NCBI RefSeq assembly: GCF_947179515.1
Contig: NC_067485.1
Span: 4,599,154-4,663,153, forward strand
DNA from: Apodemus sylvaticus
Taxonomy: Eukaryota > Chordata > Mammalia > Rodentia > Muridae
DNA length: 64,000 nt
Reading direction: 5' to 3'
Shown here: positions 1 to 12,002 of the stretch, piece after piece
Numbering within the stretch: position 1 is the first letter of the stretch
Layout: each line of letters opens with the position of its first letter
Position numbers and translations under genes: made by a program
Notes under the pieces: generated by a model
What the model was told of the DNA's origin: nothing
The model's database searches: none
Seen by the model: only the letters and a program-made list of their open reading frames with translations

Positions 1-960
1 CCACGAATGTATTAGAAATCCTTAATCTGGACAAGAAGTAATCCCGCATTATGCAAAATTATCTTGTTTGTCCTAAACAACACACTGGAACTCTATGTGC
101 TTTGCTGTTACATGTATGTCTAAATGTGTATCTGGTTTTTGGTAAACAACACGTTGTAACTCTATGTGCTTTGTTGTTGCGTGTTTGTCTAAGTGTGTAT
201 CTTCCACAGAGAAATCACCGTACAATTTTCTCTTGGAAGAATTTGTGTGAATATCCCATTTTAAGGAAATACAGTGTTTCAGAGTAAAGACAACCACGAA
301 TATATTAGAAATACCTAACTGGACGAAACGAAATCCTGCATTGTGCGAAATTCTCTTGTTTTTCCTAAACAACATGTAACTATATGTGCTTTGGTGTTGC
401 GTGTATGTCTAAGCGTGTATCTTCCACAAAGAATGCCCTGTATAGTTTTCTCTCAGAAGAATATGTGTGAATACCACATTTTAAGGAAATACAGGGTTGC
501 AGAATAAAGACAAACATGGATGTATTAGAAATACTTAATCTTGATAAGAAGAAATCCCTCATTGTGCGAATTTATCTTGTTTTTACAAAACAACATGGTG
601 TAACTGTAAGTGCTTTGGTGTTGCGTGTATTTCTAAGCTTACATCTTCCACAGAGAATGCACTGTACTGTTTTCGCTCTGAAGAATATGTGCGAATACCA
701 CCTTTAAGGAAGTACAGGGATGCAGAGTAAAGACAACTATGAATGTTTTAGAAATACTTAATCTGAACAAGAAGAAATCCCTCCTGGTGCGAAATTATCT
801 TGTTTTTCCTAAACAACACATTGTAACTCTATGTGCTTTGGTGTTGCGTGTATGTCTAAGCATGTATCTTCCACAGAGAATGCACTGTACAATTTTCTCT
901 GTGAAGAATATGTGCGAATACCACATTTTAAGGAAATACAGGGTTGCAGAGTAAAGACAA
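1..960 (+). repeat. Higher-order block: first copy of 3423-bp-offset duplication
   Basis: About four monomers headed by a composite monomer with an internal 69-bp duplication. The block recurs at 3424 onward at a constant offset of 3423 (3422 after a 1-bp deletion near 4105). The match holds to about base 880. Beyond that point the 3424 copy switches to sequence resembling 2000 onward. Confidence 0.85.
74..211 (+). repeat. 69-bp intramonomer direct duplication, copy 1 of 6
   Basis: The segment from TAAACAACAC to TGTATCTGG(T)n occurs twice in tandem (74-142 and 143-211), making a composite monomer of about 293 bp. The first half carries CTGTTACATG and the second TTGTTGCGTG. Confidence 0.85.
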
Positions 961-3050
961 CCACAAATGTTTTAGAAATACATAATCGCAATCACAAGAA
1001 ATCACTCATTGTGTGATTTTATCCTGTTTTTCCTAAACAGCACATTGTAACACTATGTGCTTTGGTGTAGCGTTTATGGCTAAGTATATATATTCCAAAG
1101 ATAATGCACTGTACAGTTTTCTCTCGGGAGTATATATGTGAATAACATTTTTAAGGAAATACAGTGTTTCAGAGTAAAGACAACCACAAATTTATTAGAA
1201 ATACTTAATGTGGTCAAAAAGAAATTGAGCATTGTGCGAAATTATCTTGTTTTTCCTAAACAACACGTTATAACTCTATGTGCTTTGGTAGTGCATGTTT
1301 GTCTAAGCAGGTGTCTTCCACAGAGAATGCACTGTACAATTTTCTCTCTGAAGAATATGTGTGAAGACCACATTTTAAGGATATACAGTGTTACAGAGTA
1401 AAGACATCATGAATATTTTAGACATTGTTAATCTGGACGAGAAAAAATCCCTCATTTTGCGAAGTTATCTTGTTTTTCCTAAACAACACGTTGTAACTCT
1501 ATGGGCTTTGGTCTTGCATGTATGTCTAAGCATGTATCTTCCACAGAGAATGCACTGTACAGTTTTCTCTGTGAAGAATGTGTGCGAATACCACATTTTA
1601 CGGAAATACTGGTTTGCAGAGTAAAGACAAACACGAATGTATTAGAAATACTTAATCTAGACGCGGAGAAATCCCGTATTGTGCGAGACTATCTTGTTTT
1701 TTCTAAACTTCAGTTTGTAAATCTATGTCCTTTGGTGTTGCGTGTACGTCTAAGGGTATTATCTTCCACATAGAATGCACTGTACAGTTTTCTCTGGGGC
1801 GGTATTTGTGCGAATACCATATATTAAGGAAATACAGTGTTGCAGAGTAAAGACAACCATGAATGATTTAGAAATACGTAATCTGGACTAGAAGAAATCC
1901 TTCAATTTGTGTAATTATCTTGTTTTTCCTAAACAACACGTTGTAACTCTATGTGTTTTAGTGTTGCGTGTATGTCTAAGCCTGTATCTTCCACAGAATA
2001 TGCACTGTACAGTTTTCTCTCGGGAGACTATGTGCGAAAACCACATTTTAAGGAAATAAAGAATTGCAGAGTAAAGACAACCACGAATGTTTTAGAAATA
2101 CTAATCTGGATCAGAAGAAATCCCTCATTTTGCGAAATTATCTTGTTTTTCCTAAACAACATGTTGTAACTCAATGTTCTTTGGTGGTGCGTGTATGACT
2201 AAGCATGTATCTTTCCCAGAGAATGCACTGTACACTTTTCTCTCAGAAGAATATGTGTGCATACCACCTTTTAAGGAAATACAGGGTTGCAGAGTAAAGA
2301 CAACCATGAATGTTTTAGAAATACTTAATCTGGAGGAGAAGAAATTCCTCATTTTGCGAAATTATCTTGTTTTTCCTAAACAACACGTTGTAACTCTCTG
2401 TATTTCATTGGTGCGTGTATGTCTAAGCGTGTATCCTCCACAGAGAGTGCACTGTACAATTTTCTCTCTGAAGAATATGTCTGAATACCACCTTTTAAGG
2501 AAATACAGTATTGCAGAGAAAAGACAACCACGATTATATTAGAAATGCCTAACTGGACGAAAAGAAAGCCCGCATGGTGCAAAATTATCTTGTTTTTCCT
2601 AAACAACACGTAACTATATGTGCTTTGGTGTTGCATGTATGTCTAACAGTCTATCTTCCACAGAGAATGCACTGCACTGTACAGTTTTCTCTCCAAAGTA
2701 TATGTGAGAATACAATATTTGAAGGAAATACAGTGTTGCAGATTAAAGACAACCACGAATGTATTAGAAATACTTAATCTGGATGAGAAGAAATCCCACA
2801 TTGTGCCAAATTATCTTGTTTTTCCTAAACAACACGTTGTAACTCTATATGCTTTGGGGTTATGTGTATGTCTAAGCTTGTTTCTTCTAAAAAGAAGGAA
2901 ATGTACAGTTTTCTCTCAAATATATATGTGCAAATACCACATTTTAAGGAAATACAGTGTTGAAGATTAAAGACAACCACGAATGTATTAGAAATACTTA
3001 ATCTGGTAGAGAAGAAATCCTGCATTGTGCGAAATTATCTTGTTTTTCCT
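961..3050 (+). repeat. Higher-order block, copy 1 of ~2.1-kb duplicated unit
   Basis: About nine monomers that match 6298-8374 at offset 5337, dropping to 5324 after a 13-bp deletion in the second copy (at about 7776). Shared oddities include a monomer with GTAGCGTTTATGGC and TCCAAAGATAATGC, and a 5-bp duplication giving GCACTGCACTGTA at 2669 and 7993. A third, partial copy starts at 14533. Confidence 0.88.
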
Positions 3051-3423
3051 AAACAACTCGTTGTAAATCTATGTGCTTTGGTGCTGCCTGTATGTCTAAG
3101 CTTCTATCTTCCACAGGAATTCACTGTGCAATTTTCTCTCTGAAGAATATGTGGGAATACCACATATTAAAGAACTACAGGGTAGCAGAGTAAAGACAAC
3201 CACGAATATTTTAGAAATACTTAATCTGGACAAGAAGAAATCCCTCATTTTGCGAAATTACCTTGTTTTTCTTAAACCACACATTGTAACTCTATGTGTT
3301 TTCATGTTGTGTGAATATCTAAGCATGTAAATTCCCCAGAGAATACACTGGAGATTTTTCTCTTGAAAGTATATGTGTGAATACCACATTTTAAGGAAAT
3401 ACAGTGTTGCAGAGTAAAGAGAA
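3051..3423 (+). repeat. Satellite monomers shared with 4901-5274
   Basis: Monomers marked by AACAACTCGTTGTAAATC, GGTGCTGCCTGTATG and a shortened CCACAGGAATTCAC. They match 4901-5274 at an offset of about 1851 and resemble 9790-10158 and 11420-11793, always just upstream of the composite monomer with the 69-bp duplication. Confidence 0.8.
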
Positions 3424-3464
3424 CCACGAATGTATTAGAAATCCTTAATCTGGACAAGAAGTAA

Positions 3465-3481
3465 TCCCGCATTGTGCGAAA
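3465..3481 (-). promoter_or_regulatory. CENP-B-box-like site
   Basis: Read on the minus strand the 17-mer is TTTCGCACAATGCGGGA, which fits NTTCGNNNNANNCGGGN, the essential-base pattern bound by centromere protein B in mammals. It lies about 42 bp into the monomer, just before the CTTGTTTTTCC landmark. Match seen directly; binding is inferred. Confidence 0.72.
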
Positions 3482-3496
3482 TTATCTTGTTTGTCC

Positions 3497-3634
3497 TAAA
3501 CAACACATTGGAATTCTATGTGCTTTGCTGTTACATGCATGTCTAAATATGTATCTGGTTTTTTCTAAACAACACGTTGTAACTCTCTCTGCTTTGTTGT
3601 TGCGTGTTTGTCTAAGTGTGTATCTTCCACAGAG
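3497..3634 (+). repeat. 69-bp intramonomer direct duplication, copy 2 of 6
   Basis: Halves begin at 3497 and 3566 (spacing exactly 69). Paralog of 74-211 in the 3423-offset duplication. Confidence 0.85.
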
Positions 3635-4300
3635 AAATCACCGTTCAATTTTCTCTCGGAAGAATATGTGTGAATACCCCATTTTAAGGAAATACAGTGT
3701 TTCAGAGTAAAGACAACCACAAATATATTAGAAATACCTAACTGGACGAAAAGAAATCCTGCATTGTGCGAAAATCTCTTGTTTTTCCTAAACAACACGT
3801 AACTATATGTGCTTTGGTGTTGCGTGTATGTCTAAGCGTGTATCTTCCACAAAGAATGCACTGTATAATTTTCTCTCAGAAGAATATGTGTGAATACAAC
3901 ATTTTAAGGAAATACAGGGTTGCAGAATAAAGACAAACACGGATGTATTAGAAATACTTAATCTTGATAAGAAGAAATCCCTCATTGTGCGAATTTATCT
4001 TGTTTTTACAAAACAACATGGTGTAACTGTAAGTGCTTTGGTGTTGCGTGTATGTCTAAGCTTACATCTTCCACAGAGAATGCACTGTACTGTTTTCTCT
4101 CTGAAAATATGTGCGAATACCACATTTAAGGAAGTACAGGGATGCAGAGTAAAGACAACTATGAATGTTTTAGAAATACTTAATCTGAACAAGAAGAAAT
4201 CCCTCCTGGTGCGAAATTATCTTGTTTTTCCTAAACAACACATTGTAACTCTATGTGCTTTGGTGTTGCGTGTATGTCTAAGCATGTATCTTCCACAGAA

Positions 4301-4900
4301 TATGCACTGTACAGGTTTCTCTCGGGAGACTATGTGCAAATACCACATTTTAAGGAAATAAAGAATTGCAGAGTAAAGACAACCATGAATGTTTTAGAAA
4401 TACTAATCTGGATCAGAAGAAATCCCTCATTTTGCGGAATTATCTTGTTTTTCCTAAACAACATGTTGTAATTCAATGTTCTTTGGTGGTGCGTGTATGA
4501 CTAAGCGTGTATCTTTCCCAGAGAATGCACGGTACAATTTTCTCTCAGAAGAATATGTGTGCATACCACCTTTTAAGGAAATACAGGGTTGCAGAAAAAA
4601 GACAACCATGAATGTTTTAGAAATACTTAATCTGGAGGAGAAGAAATCCCTCATTTTGCGAAATTATCCTGTTTTTCCTAAACAACACGTTGTAACTCTA
4701 TGTCCTTCAGTGGTGTGTGTATGTCTAAGCGTGTATGCTCCACAGAGAGTGCGCTGTACAATTTTCTGTCTGAAGAATATGTGTGAATACCACATTTTAA
4801 GGAAATACAGTGTTGCAGAGTAAAGACAACCACGATTGTATTAGAAATGCCTAACTGGACGAAAAGAAAGCTGGCATGGTGAGAAATTATCTTGTTTTTC
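4301..4900 (+). repeat. Satellite block paralogous to 2000-2598
   Basis: Matches 2000-2598 at offset 2302, including CCACAGAATATGCAC, the ATAAAGAATTGCAG variant, and the shortened AACAACxCGTAA junction monomer. It switches near 4905 to the sequence of 3054 onward. Confidence 0.82.
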
Positions 4901-5315
4901 CTAAACAACTCGTAAATCTATATGTGCTTTGGTGCTGCCTATATGTCTAAGCTTGCATCTTCCACAGGAATACACTGTGCAATTTTCTCTCTGAAGAATA
5001 TGTACTAATACCACATTTTAAAGTAATACAGGGTAGCAGAGTAAGGACAACCACAAATATTTTAGAAATACTTAATCTAGACAAGAAGAAATCCCTCATT
5101 TTGTGAAATAACCTTGTTTTTCATAAACCACACATTGTAACTCTATGTGTTTTCATGTTGCGTGTATGTCTAAGCATGTATCTTCCCCAGAGAATACACT
5201 GGATATTTTTCTCTTGAAAGTATATGTGTGAATACCATATTTTAAGGAAATACAGTGTTGCAGAGTAAGGAGAATCCCGAATGTATTAGAAATCCTTAAT
5301 CTGGACAAGAAGTAA

Positions 5316-5332
5316 TCCCGCATTGTGCGAAA
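5316..5332 (-). promoter_or_regulatory. CENP-B-box-like site
   Basis: Same 17-mer as at 3465-3481 and in the same monomer position. It is its paralog in the 1851-bp-offset duplication. All nine essential bases match. Confidence 0.72.
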
Positions 5333-5347
5333 TTATCTTGTTTCTCC

Positions 5348-5485
5348 TAAACAACACATTGGAACTCTATGTGCTTTGCAGTTACATATATGTCTAAATG
5401 TGTATCTGGTTTTTGCTAAACAACACCTTGTAACTCTATGTGCTTTGTTGTTGCGTGTTTGTCTAAGTGTGTGTCTTCCACAGAG
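5348..5485 (+). repeat. 69-bp intramonomer direct duplication, copy 3 of 6
   Basis: Halves begin at 5348 and 5417 (spacing 69). The second half reads GTGTGTCTTCC in place of GTGTATCTTCC. Confidence 0.85.
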
Positions 5486-5836
5486 AAATCACCATACAAT
5501 TTTCTCTCGGAAGAATATGTGTGAATATCCCATTTTAAGGAAATACAGTGTTTCAGAGTAAAGACAACCACGAATGTATTAGAAATACCTAACTGGACGA
5601 AAGGAAATCCTGCATTGTGCAAAATTCTCTTGTTTTTCCTAAACAACATATAACTATATGTGCTTTGGTGTTGCGTGTATGTCTAAGCGTGTATCTTCCA
5701 CAGAGAATGCACTGTATAGTTTTCTCTCAGAAGAATATGTGTGAATACCACATTTTAAGGAAATACAGGGTTGCAGAATAAAGACAAACACGGATGTATT
5801 AGAAATACTTAATCTTGAGAAGAAGAAATCCCTCAT

Positions 5837-6296
5837 TGTGCGAAATTATCTTGTTTTTCCAAAACAACATGGTGAAACTCTAAGTGCTTTGGTGTTGCGT
5901 GTATGTCTAAGCTTATGTCTTCCACAGAGAATGCACTGTACTGTTTTCTCTCGAAAGTATAAGTGTGAATACCACATTTGAAGGAAGTACAGGGTGGCAG
6001 ACTAAAGACAACCATGAATGTTTTAGACATACTTAATCAGAACAAGAAGAAATCCCTCATTGTGCGAAATTCTCTTGTTTTTCCTAAACAACATGTTGTA
6101 ACTCTATATGCTTTGGTGTTGCGTGTATGTCTAAGCGTGTATCTTCCACAGAGAATGCACTGTACAATTTTCTCTCTGAAGAATATGTGTGAATACCAAC
6201 TTTTAAGGAAATACAGTGTTGCAGAGTAAAGACAAAGACGAATGTATTAGAAATACTTAATTGCAACTAAAAGAAATCCAGCATTGTGAGAAATTA
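5837..6296 (+). repeat. Satellite block ending in a truncated monomer
   Basis: Two monomers related to 13460-13926. The block ends at an out-of-register joint: after the first ~61 bp of a monomer (ending GAGAAATTA at 6296) the sequence jumps to the start of another monomer (CCACAAACG at 6297). In the related stretch the corresponding points are near 13926 and 14533, so about 610 bp (2.7 monomers) is missing here. Confidence 0.82.
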
Positions 6297-6297
6297 C

Positions 6298-8374
6298 CAC
6301 AAACGTTTTAGAAATACATAATTGTGATCACAAGAAATCACTCATTGAGCGATTTTATCCTGTTTTTCCTAAACAGCACATTGTAACAGTATGTGCTTTG
6401 GTGTAGCGTTTATGGCTAAGTGTATATATTCCAAAGATAATGCACTGTACAGTTTTCTCTCGGGAGTATATGTGTGAATACCATTTTTTAAGGAAATACA
6501 GTGTTTCAGAGTAAAGACAACCACAAATTTATTAGAAATACTTAATGTGGACAAAAAGAAATTGAGCATTGTGCGAAATTATCTTGTTTTTCCTAAACAA
6601 CACGTTATAACTCTATTTGCTTTGGTAGTGCATGTATGTCTAAGCAGGTATCTTCCACAGAGAATGCACTGTACAATTTTCTCTCTGAAGAATATGTGCG
6701 AAGACCACATTTTAAGGAAATACAGTGTTACAGAATAAAGACATCATGAATATTTTAGACATTGTTAATCTGGACGAGAAAAAATCCCTCATTTTGCGAA
6801 GTTATCTTGTTTTTCCTAAACAACACGTTGTAACTCTATGGGCTTTGGTCTTGCATGTATGTCTAAGCATGTATCTTCCACAGAGAATGCACTGTACAGT
6901 TTTCTCTCTGAAGAATATGTGCGAATACCACATTTTACGGAAATACTGGGTTGCAGAGTAAAGACAAACACGAATGTATTAGAAATACTTAATCTGGACG
7001 AGGAGAAATCCCGTATTGTGCGAAATTATCTTGTTTTTTCTAAACTTCAGTTTGTAAATCTATGTCCTTTGGTGTTGCGTGTACGTCTAAGGGTATTATC
7101 TTCCACATAGAATGCACTGTACAGTTTTCTCTGGGGGGATATTTGTGCGAATACCATATTTTAAGGAAATACAGTGTTGCAGAGTAAAGACAACCATGAA
7201 TGATTTAGAAATACTTAATCTGGACTAGAAGAAATCCTTAAATTTGCGTAATGATCTTGTTTTTCCTAAACAACACGTTGTAACTCTATGTGTTTTAGTG
7301 TTGCGTGTATGTCTAAGCCTGTATCTTCCACAGAATATGCACTGTACAGTTTTCTCTCGGGAGACTATGTGCGAATACTACATTTTAAGGAAATAAAGAA
7401 TTGCAGAGTAAAGACAACCACGAATGTTTTAGAAATACTAATCTGGATGAGAAGAAATCCCTCATTTTGTGAAATTATCTTGTTTTTCCTAAACAACATG
7501 TTGTAACTCAATGTTCTTTGGTGGTGCGTGTATGACTAAGCATATATCTTTGACAGAGAATGCACTGTACAATTTTCTCTCAGAAGAATATGTGTGCATA
7601 CGACCTTTTAAGGAAATACAGGGTTGCAGAGTAAAGACAACCATGAATGTTCTAGAAATACTTAATCTGGACGAGAAGAAATCCCTCATTTTGTGAAATT
7701 ATCTTGTTTTTCCTAAACAACACATTGTAACTCTATGTACTTCAGTGGTGCGTGTATGTCTAAGCAGAGAGTTCACTGTACAATTTTCTCTCTGAAGAAT
7801 ATGTCTGAATACCACCTTTTAAGGAAATACAGTATTGCAGAGTAAAGACAACCATGATTGTATTAGAAATGCCTAACTGGGCGAAAAGAGAGCCGGCATG
7901 GTGCGAAATTATCTTGTTTTTCCTAAACAACACGTAACTATATGTGCTTTGGTGTTGCATGTATGTCTAACAGTCTATCTTCCACAGAGAATGCACTGCA
8001 CTGTACAGTTTTCTCTCCAAAGTATATGTGAGAATACAGCATTTAAAGGAAATACAGTGTTGCAGTTTAAAGACAACCACGAATGTATTAGAAATACTTA
8101 ATCTGGATGAGAAGAAATCCCGCATTGTGTGAAATTATCTTGTTTTTCCTAAACAACACATTGTAACTCTATATGCTTTGGGGTTATGTGTATGTCTAAG
8201 CTTGTTTCTTCTAAAAAGAAGGAACTGTACAGTTTTCTCTCAAATGTATATGTGCAAATACCACATTTTAAGGAAATACAGTGTTGAAGATTAAAGACAA
8301 CCACGAATGTATTAGAAATACTTAATCTGGACGAGATGAAATCCTGCATTGTGCGAAATTATCTTGTTTTTCCT
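6298..8374 (+). repeat. Higher-order block, copy 2 of ~2.1-kb duplicated unit
   Basis: Second copy of 961-3050 (offset 5337, then 5324). It differs by scattered substitutions and a 13-bp deletion in the GTCTAAGC to AGAGAGTTCAC stretch near 7776. It carries the full CENP-B-box-like match at 7009. Confidence 0.88.
7009..7025 (-). promoter_or_regulatory. CENP-B-box-like site
   Basis: Minus strand reads TTTCGCACAATACGGGA. All nine essential bases match; one difference from the commonest version falls at a free position. The paralog at 1673-1689 has CGAG for CGAA and is broken. Confidence 0.7.
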
Positions 8375-9420
8375 AAACAACATGGTGAAACTGTAAGTGC
8401 TTTGGTGTTGTATGTATATCTAAGCTTATATCTTCCACAGAGAATACTCTGTACTGTTTTCTCTCGAAAGTATAAGTGCGAATACCACATTTGAAGGAAG
8501 TACAGGGTGGCAGAGTAAAGACAACCATGAATGTTTTAGAAATACTTAATCTGAACAAGAAGAAATCCCTCATTGTGCATAATTATCTTCTTTTTCCTAA
8601 ACCACACGTTGTAACTCTATGTGCTTTGGTGTTGCGTGTATGTCTAAGCGTGTATGTTCCACAGAGAATGCACTGTACAATTTTCTCTCAGAAGAATATG
8701 TGTGCATAACATCTTTTAAGGAAATACAGTGTTGCAGATTAAAGACAACCACGAATGTATTAGAAATACTTAATCTGGACGAGAAGAAATTCCGCATTGT
8801 GCGAAATTATCTTGTTTTTCCTAAACAACAAGTTGTAACTCTATCTGCTTTGGTGTTGCGTGTATGTCTAAGCTTGTTTCTTCCACAGAGAAGGCACTGT
8901 ACAGTCTTCTCTCGAATGTAAATGTGCAAATACCACATTTAAAGGAAATGCAGTGTTGCAGATTAAAGACAACCATGAATGTATTAGAAATACTTAATCT
9001 GGAGGAGAAGAAATCCCGCATTGTGCGGAATTATCTTGTTTTTCCTAAACAACTCGTTGTAAATCTATGTACTTTGGTGCTGCCTGTATGTCTAAGCTTG
9101 TATCTTCCACAGGAATGCACTGTGCATTTTTTTTCTCTGAAGAATATGTGCGAATACCACATTTTAAAGAAATACAGAGTAGCAGAGTAAAGACAACCAC
9201 GAATATTTTAGAAATACTTAGTCTGGACAAGAAGAAATCCCTCATTTTGCGAATTTACCTTGTTTTTCTTAAACCACACATTGTAACTCTATGTGTTTTC
9301 GTGTTGTGTGTATGTCTAAGCATGTATCTTCCCCAGAGAATACACTATAGAGTTTTCTTTTGAAAGTATATGTGCGAATACCACATTTTAAGGAAATACA
9401 GTGTTGCAGAGTAAAGACAA
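8375..9420 (+). repeat. Regular run of satellite monomers
   Basis: Monomers in near-perfect 224-bp register: the minus-strand 66-codon frames start one period apart, ending at 8373, 8597, 8821, 9045 and 9269. Box-site variants here are near misses (TCCG for CCCG near 8789, CGGA for CGAA near 9026). Confidence 0.85.
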
Positions 9421-9493
9421 CCACGAATTTATTAGAAGTACTTAATCTGGACAAGAAGTAATCCAGCATTGTGTGAAATTATCTTGTTTTTCC

Positions 9494-9631
9494 TAAACAA
9501 CACAGTGGAACTCTATGTGCTTTGCTGTTACATGTATGTCTAAATGGTTATCTGGTTGTTGCTAAACAACACGTTGTAACTCTATGTACTTTGTTGTTGC
9601 ATGTTTGTCTAAGTGTATATCTTTCACAGAG
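9494..9631 (+). repeat. 69-bp intramonomer direct duplication, copy 4 of 6
   Basis: Halves begin at 9494 and 9563 (spacing 69). This copy is the most diverged, with TCTTTCACAG in the monomer and a 2-bp loss in the following AAATCACCGT stretch. Confidence 0.83.
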
Positions 9632-10233
9632 AAATACCATACAATTTTCTCTGGGAAGAATATGTGTGAATACCCCATTTTAAGGAAATACAATGTTTCA
9701 GAGTAAAGACAACCGCGAATGTATTAGAAATACCTAACTGGACGAAAAGAAATCCTGCATTGTGCGAAATTCTCTTGTTTTTCCTAAACAACTCGTTGTA
9801 AATCTATGTGCTTTGTAGCTGCCTATATGTCTAAGCTTGCATCTTCCACAGGAATTCACTGTGCAATTTTCTCTCTGAAGAATATGTGGGAATACCACAT
9901 TTTAAAGTAATACAGGGTAGCAGAATAAAGACAACAACGAATATTTTAGAAATACTTAATCTGGACAAGAAGAAATCCCTCATTTTGCGAAATTACCTTG
10001 TTTTTCTTAAACCACACATTGTAACTCTATGTGTTTTCGTGATGCATGTATGTCTAAGCATGTATCTTCCCCAGAGAATACACTTGAGAGTTTTCTCTTG
10101 AAAGTATATGTGTGAATACCACATTTTAAAGAAATACAGTGTTGCAGAGTAAAGAGAACCACGAATGTATTAGAAATCCTTAATCTGGACAAGAGGTAAT
10201 GCCGCATTGTGCGAAATTATCTTGTTTTTTTTC

Positions 10234-10371
10234 TAAACAACTCATTGGAACTCTATGTGCTTTGCTGTTACATGTATGTCTAAATGGTTATCTGGTTTTT
10301 GGTAAACAACACGTTGTAACTCTATGTGCTTTGTTGTTGCGTGTTTGTCTAAGTGTGTATCTTCCACAGAG
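10234..10371 (+). repeat. 69-bp intramonomer direct duplication, copy 5 of 6
   Basis: Halves begin at 10234 and 10303 (spacing 69). It shares TAAATGGTTATCTGG with copy 4. Confidence 0.85.
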
Positions 10372-11163
10372 AAATCACCGTACAATTTTCTCTTGGAAGA
10401 ATATGTGTGAATACCCCATTTTAAGGAAATACAGTGTTTCAGAGTAAAGACAACCACGAATGTATTAGAAATACCTAACTGGACGAAAAGAAATCCTGCA
10501 TTGTGCAAAATTCTCTTGTTTTTCCTAAACAACACGTAACTATATGTGCTTTGGTGTTGCGTGTATGTCTAAGCGTGTATCTTCCACAGAGAATGCACTG
10601 TATAGTTTTCTCTCAGAAGAATATGTGTGAATACCACATTTTAAGGAAATACAGGGTTGCAGAATAAAGATAAACACGGATGTATTAGAAATACTTAATC
10701 TTGAGAAGAAGAAATCCCTCATTGTGTGAAATTATCTTGTTTTTCCAAAACAACATGGTGAAACTCTAAGTGCTTTGGTGTTGCGCATATGTCTAAGCTT
10801 ATATCTTCCACAGAGAATGCACTGTACTGTTTTCTCTCGAACGTATAAGTGCGAATACCACATTTGAAGGAAGTACAGGGTGGCAGAGTAAAGACAACCA
10901 TAAATGTTTTAGAAATAATTAATCTGAACAAGAAGAAATCCCTCATTGTGCGAAATTACCTTTTTTTCCCCTAAACCACAGGTTGTAACTCTATGTGCTT
11001 TATTGTTGCGTGTATGTCTAAGCGTGTATGTTCCACAGAGAATGTACTGTACAATTTTCTCTCAGAAGAATATGTGTGCATACCATCTTTTAAGGAAATA
11101 CAGTGTTGCAGATTAAAGACAACCACGAATGTATTAGAAATACTTAATCTGGACGAGAAGAAA

Positions 11164-11180
11164 TCCCGCATTGTGCGAAA
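11164..11180 (-). promoter_or_regulatory. CENP-B-box-like site
   Basis: Minus strand reads TTTCGCACAATGCGGGA, a full match to the nine essential CENP-B box bases, at the standard monomer position. Confidence 0.72.
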
Positions 11181-11864
11181 TTATCTTGTTTTTCCTAAAC
11201 AACACGTTGTAACTATGTGCTTTGGTGTTGTGTCTATGTCTAAGCTTGTTTCTTCCAAAGAGAAGGAACTGTACAGTTTTCTCTCGAATGTATGTGTGTA
11301 AATACCACATTTTAAGGAAATACAGTGTTATAGATTAAAGACAACCATGAATGTATTATAAATACTTAATCTGGTAGAGAAGAAATCCTGCATTGTGCGA
11401 AATTATCTTGTTTTTCCTAAACAATTCATTGTAAATCTATGTGCTTTGGTGCTGCCTATATGTCTAAGCTTGCATCTTCCACAGGAATTCACTTTGCAAT
11501 TTTCTCTCTGAAGAAAATGTGCAAATACCACATTTTAAAGTAATACAGGGTAGCAGAGTAAAGACAACCACGAATATTTTAGAAATACTTAATCTGGACA
11601 AGAAGTAATCCCTCATTTTGCGAAATTACCTTGTTTTTCTTAAACAGCACATTGTAACTCTATGTGTTTTCGTGTTGCATGTATGTCTAAGCATGTATCT
11701 TCCCCAAAGAATACACTGGAGAGTTTTCTCTTGAAAGTATATGTGTGAAGACCACATTTTAAGGAAATACAGTGTTGCAGAGTAAAGAGAACCACGAATG
11801 TATTAGAAATCCTTAATCTGGACAAGAAGTAATCCCATGTTGTGCGAAATTATCTTGTTTTGCC

Positions 11865-12002
11865 TAAACAACACATTGGAATTCTATGTGCTTTGCTGTT
11901 ACATGTATGTCTAAATGTGTATTTGGTTTTTGCTAAACAACATGTTGTATCTCTATGTGCTTTGTTGTTGCGTGTTTTTCTAAGTGTGTATCTTCCACAG
12001 AG
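11865..12002 (+). repeat. 69-bp intramonomer direct duplication, copy 6 of 6
   Basis: Halves begin at 11865 and 11934 (spacing 69), with TATTTGG at the internal joint. Confidence 0.85.

Larger units (their letters stand above)
3424..4300 (+). repeat. Higher-order block: second copy of the 3423-offset duplication
   Basis: Copy of 1-880 including the 69-bp composite monomer. Near 4300 it changes from the sequence expected from 880 onward to sequence matching 2000 onward (offset 2302), with phase kept. This implies loss of about five monomers by exchange in register. Confidence 0.85.
4901..5836 (+). repeat. Satellite block paralogous to 3051-3985
   Basis: Matches 3051-3985 at offset 1851 throughout, including the 69-bp composite monomer and a CENP-B-box-like site. 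The 1851-bp spacing is about eight monomers plus the 69-bp duplication. Confidence 0.85.
9421..11793 (+). repeat. Satellite block with two 69-bp composite monomers
   Basis: Holds composite monomers at 9421 and 10159, only about 740 bp apart, followed by monomers resembling 5600-6000 and 8375-8900. The final part (11420-11793) repeats the 3051-3423 type, leading into the next composite monomer at about 11794. Confidence 0.8.

Noticed and set aside
51..287. Zinc-finger-like reading of the Cys/His-containing peptide repeat
   Set aside because: There is no C2H2 spacing and no HTGEKP-type linker, and the Cys and His codons vary freely between monomers.
8777..8793. Further CENP-B-box-like sites with one essential mismatch (about 8789, 10200, 20175, 21535, 22205)
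   Set aside because: Each lacks one of the nine essential bases (TCCG, GCCG, or a change at the central T), so they are described in the findings but not listed as sites.
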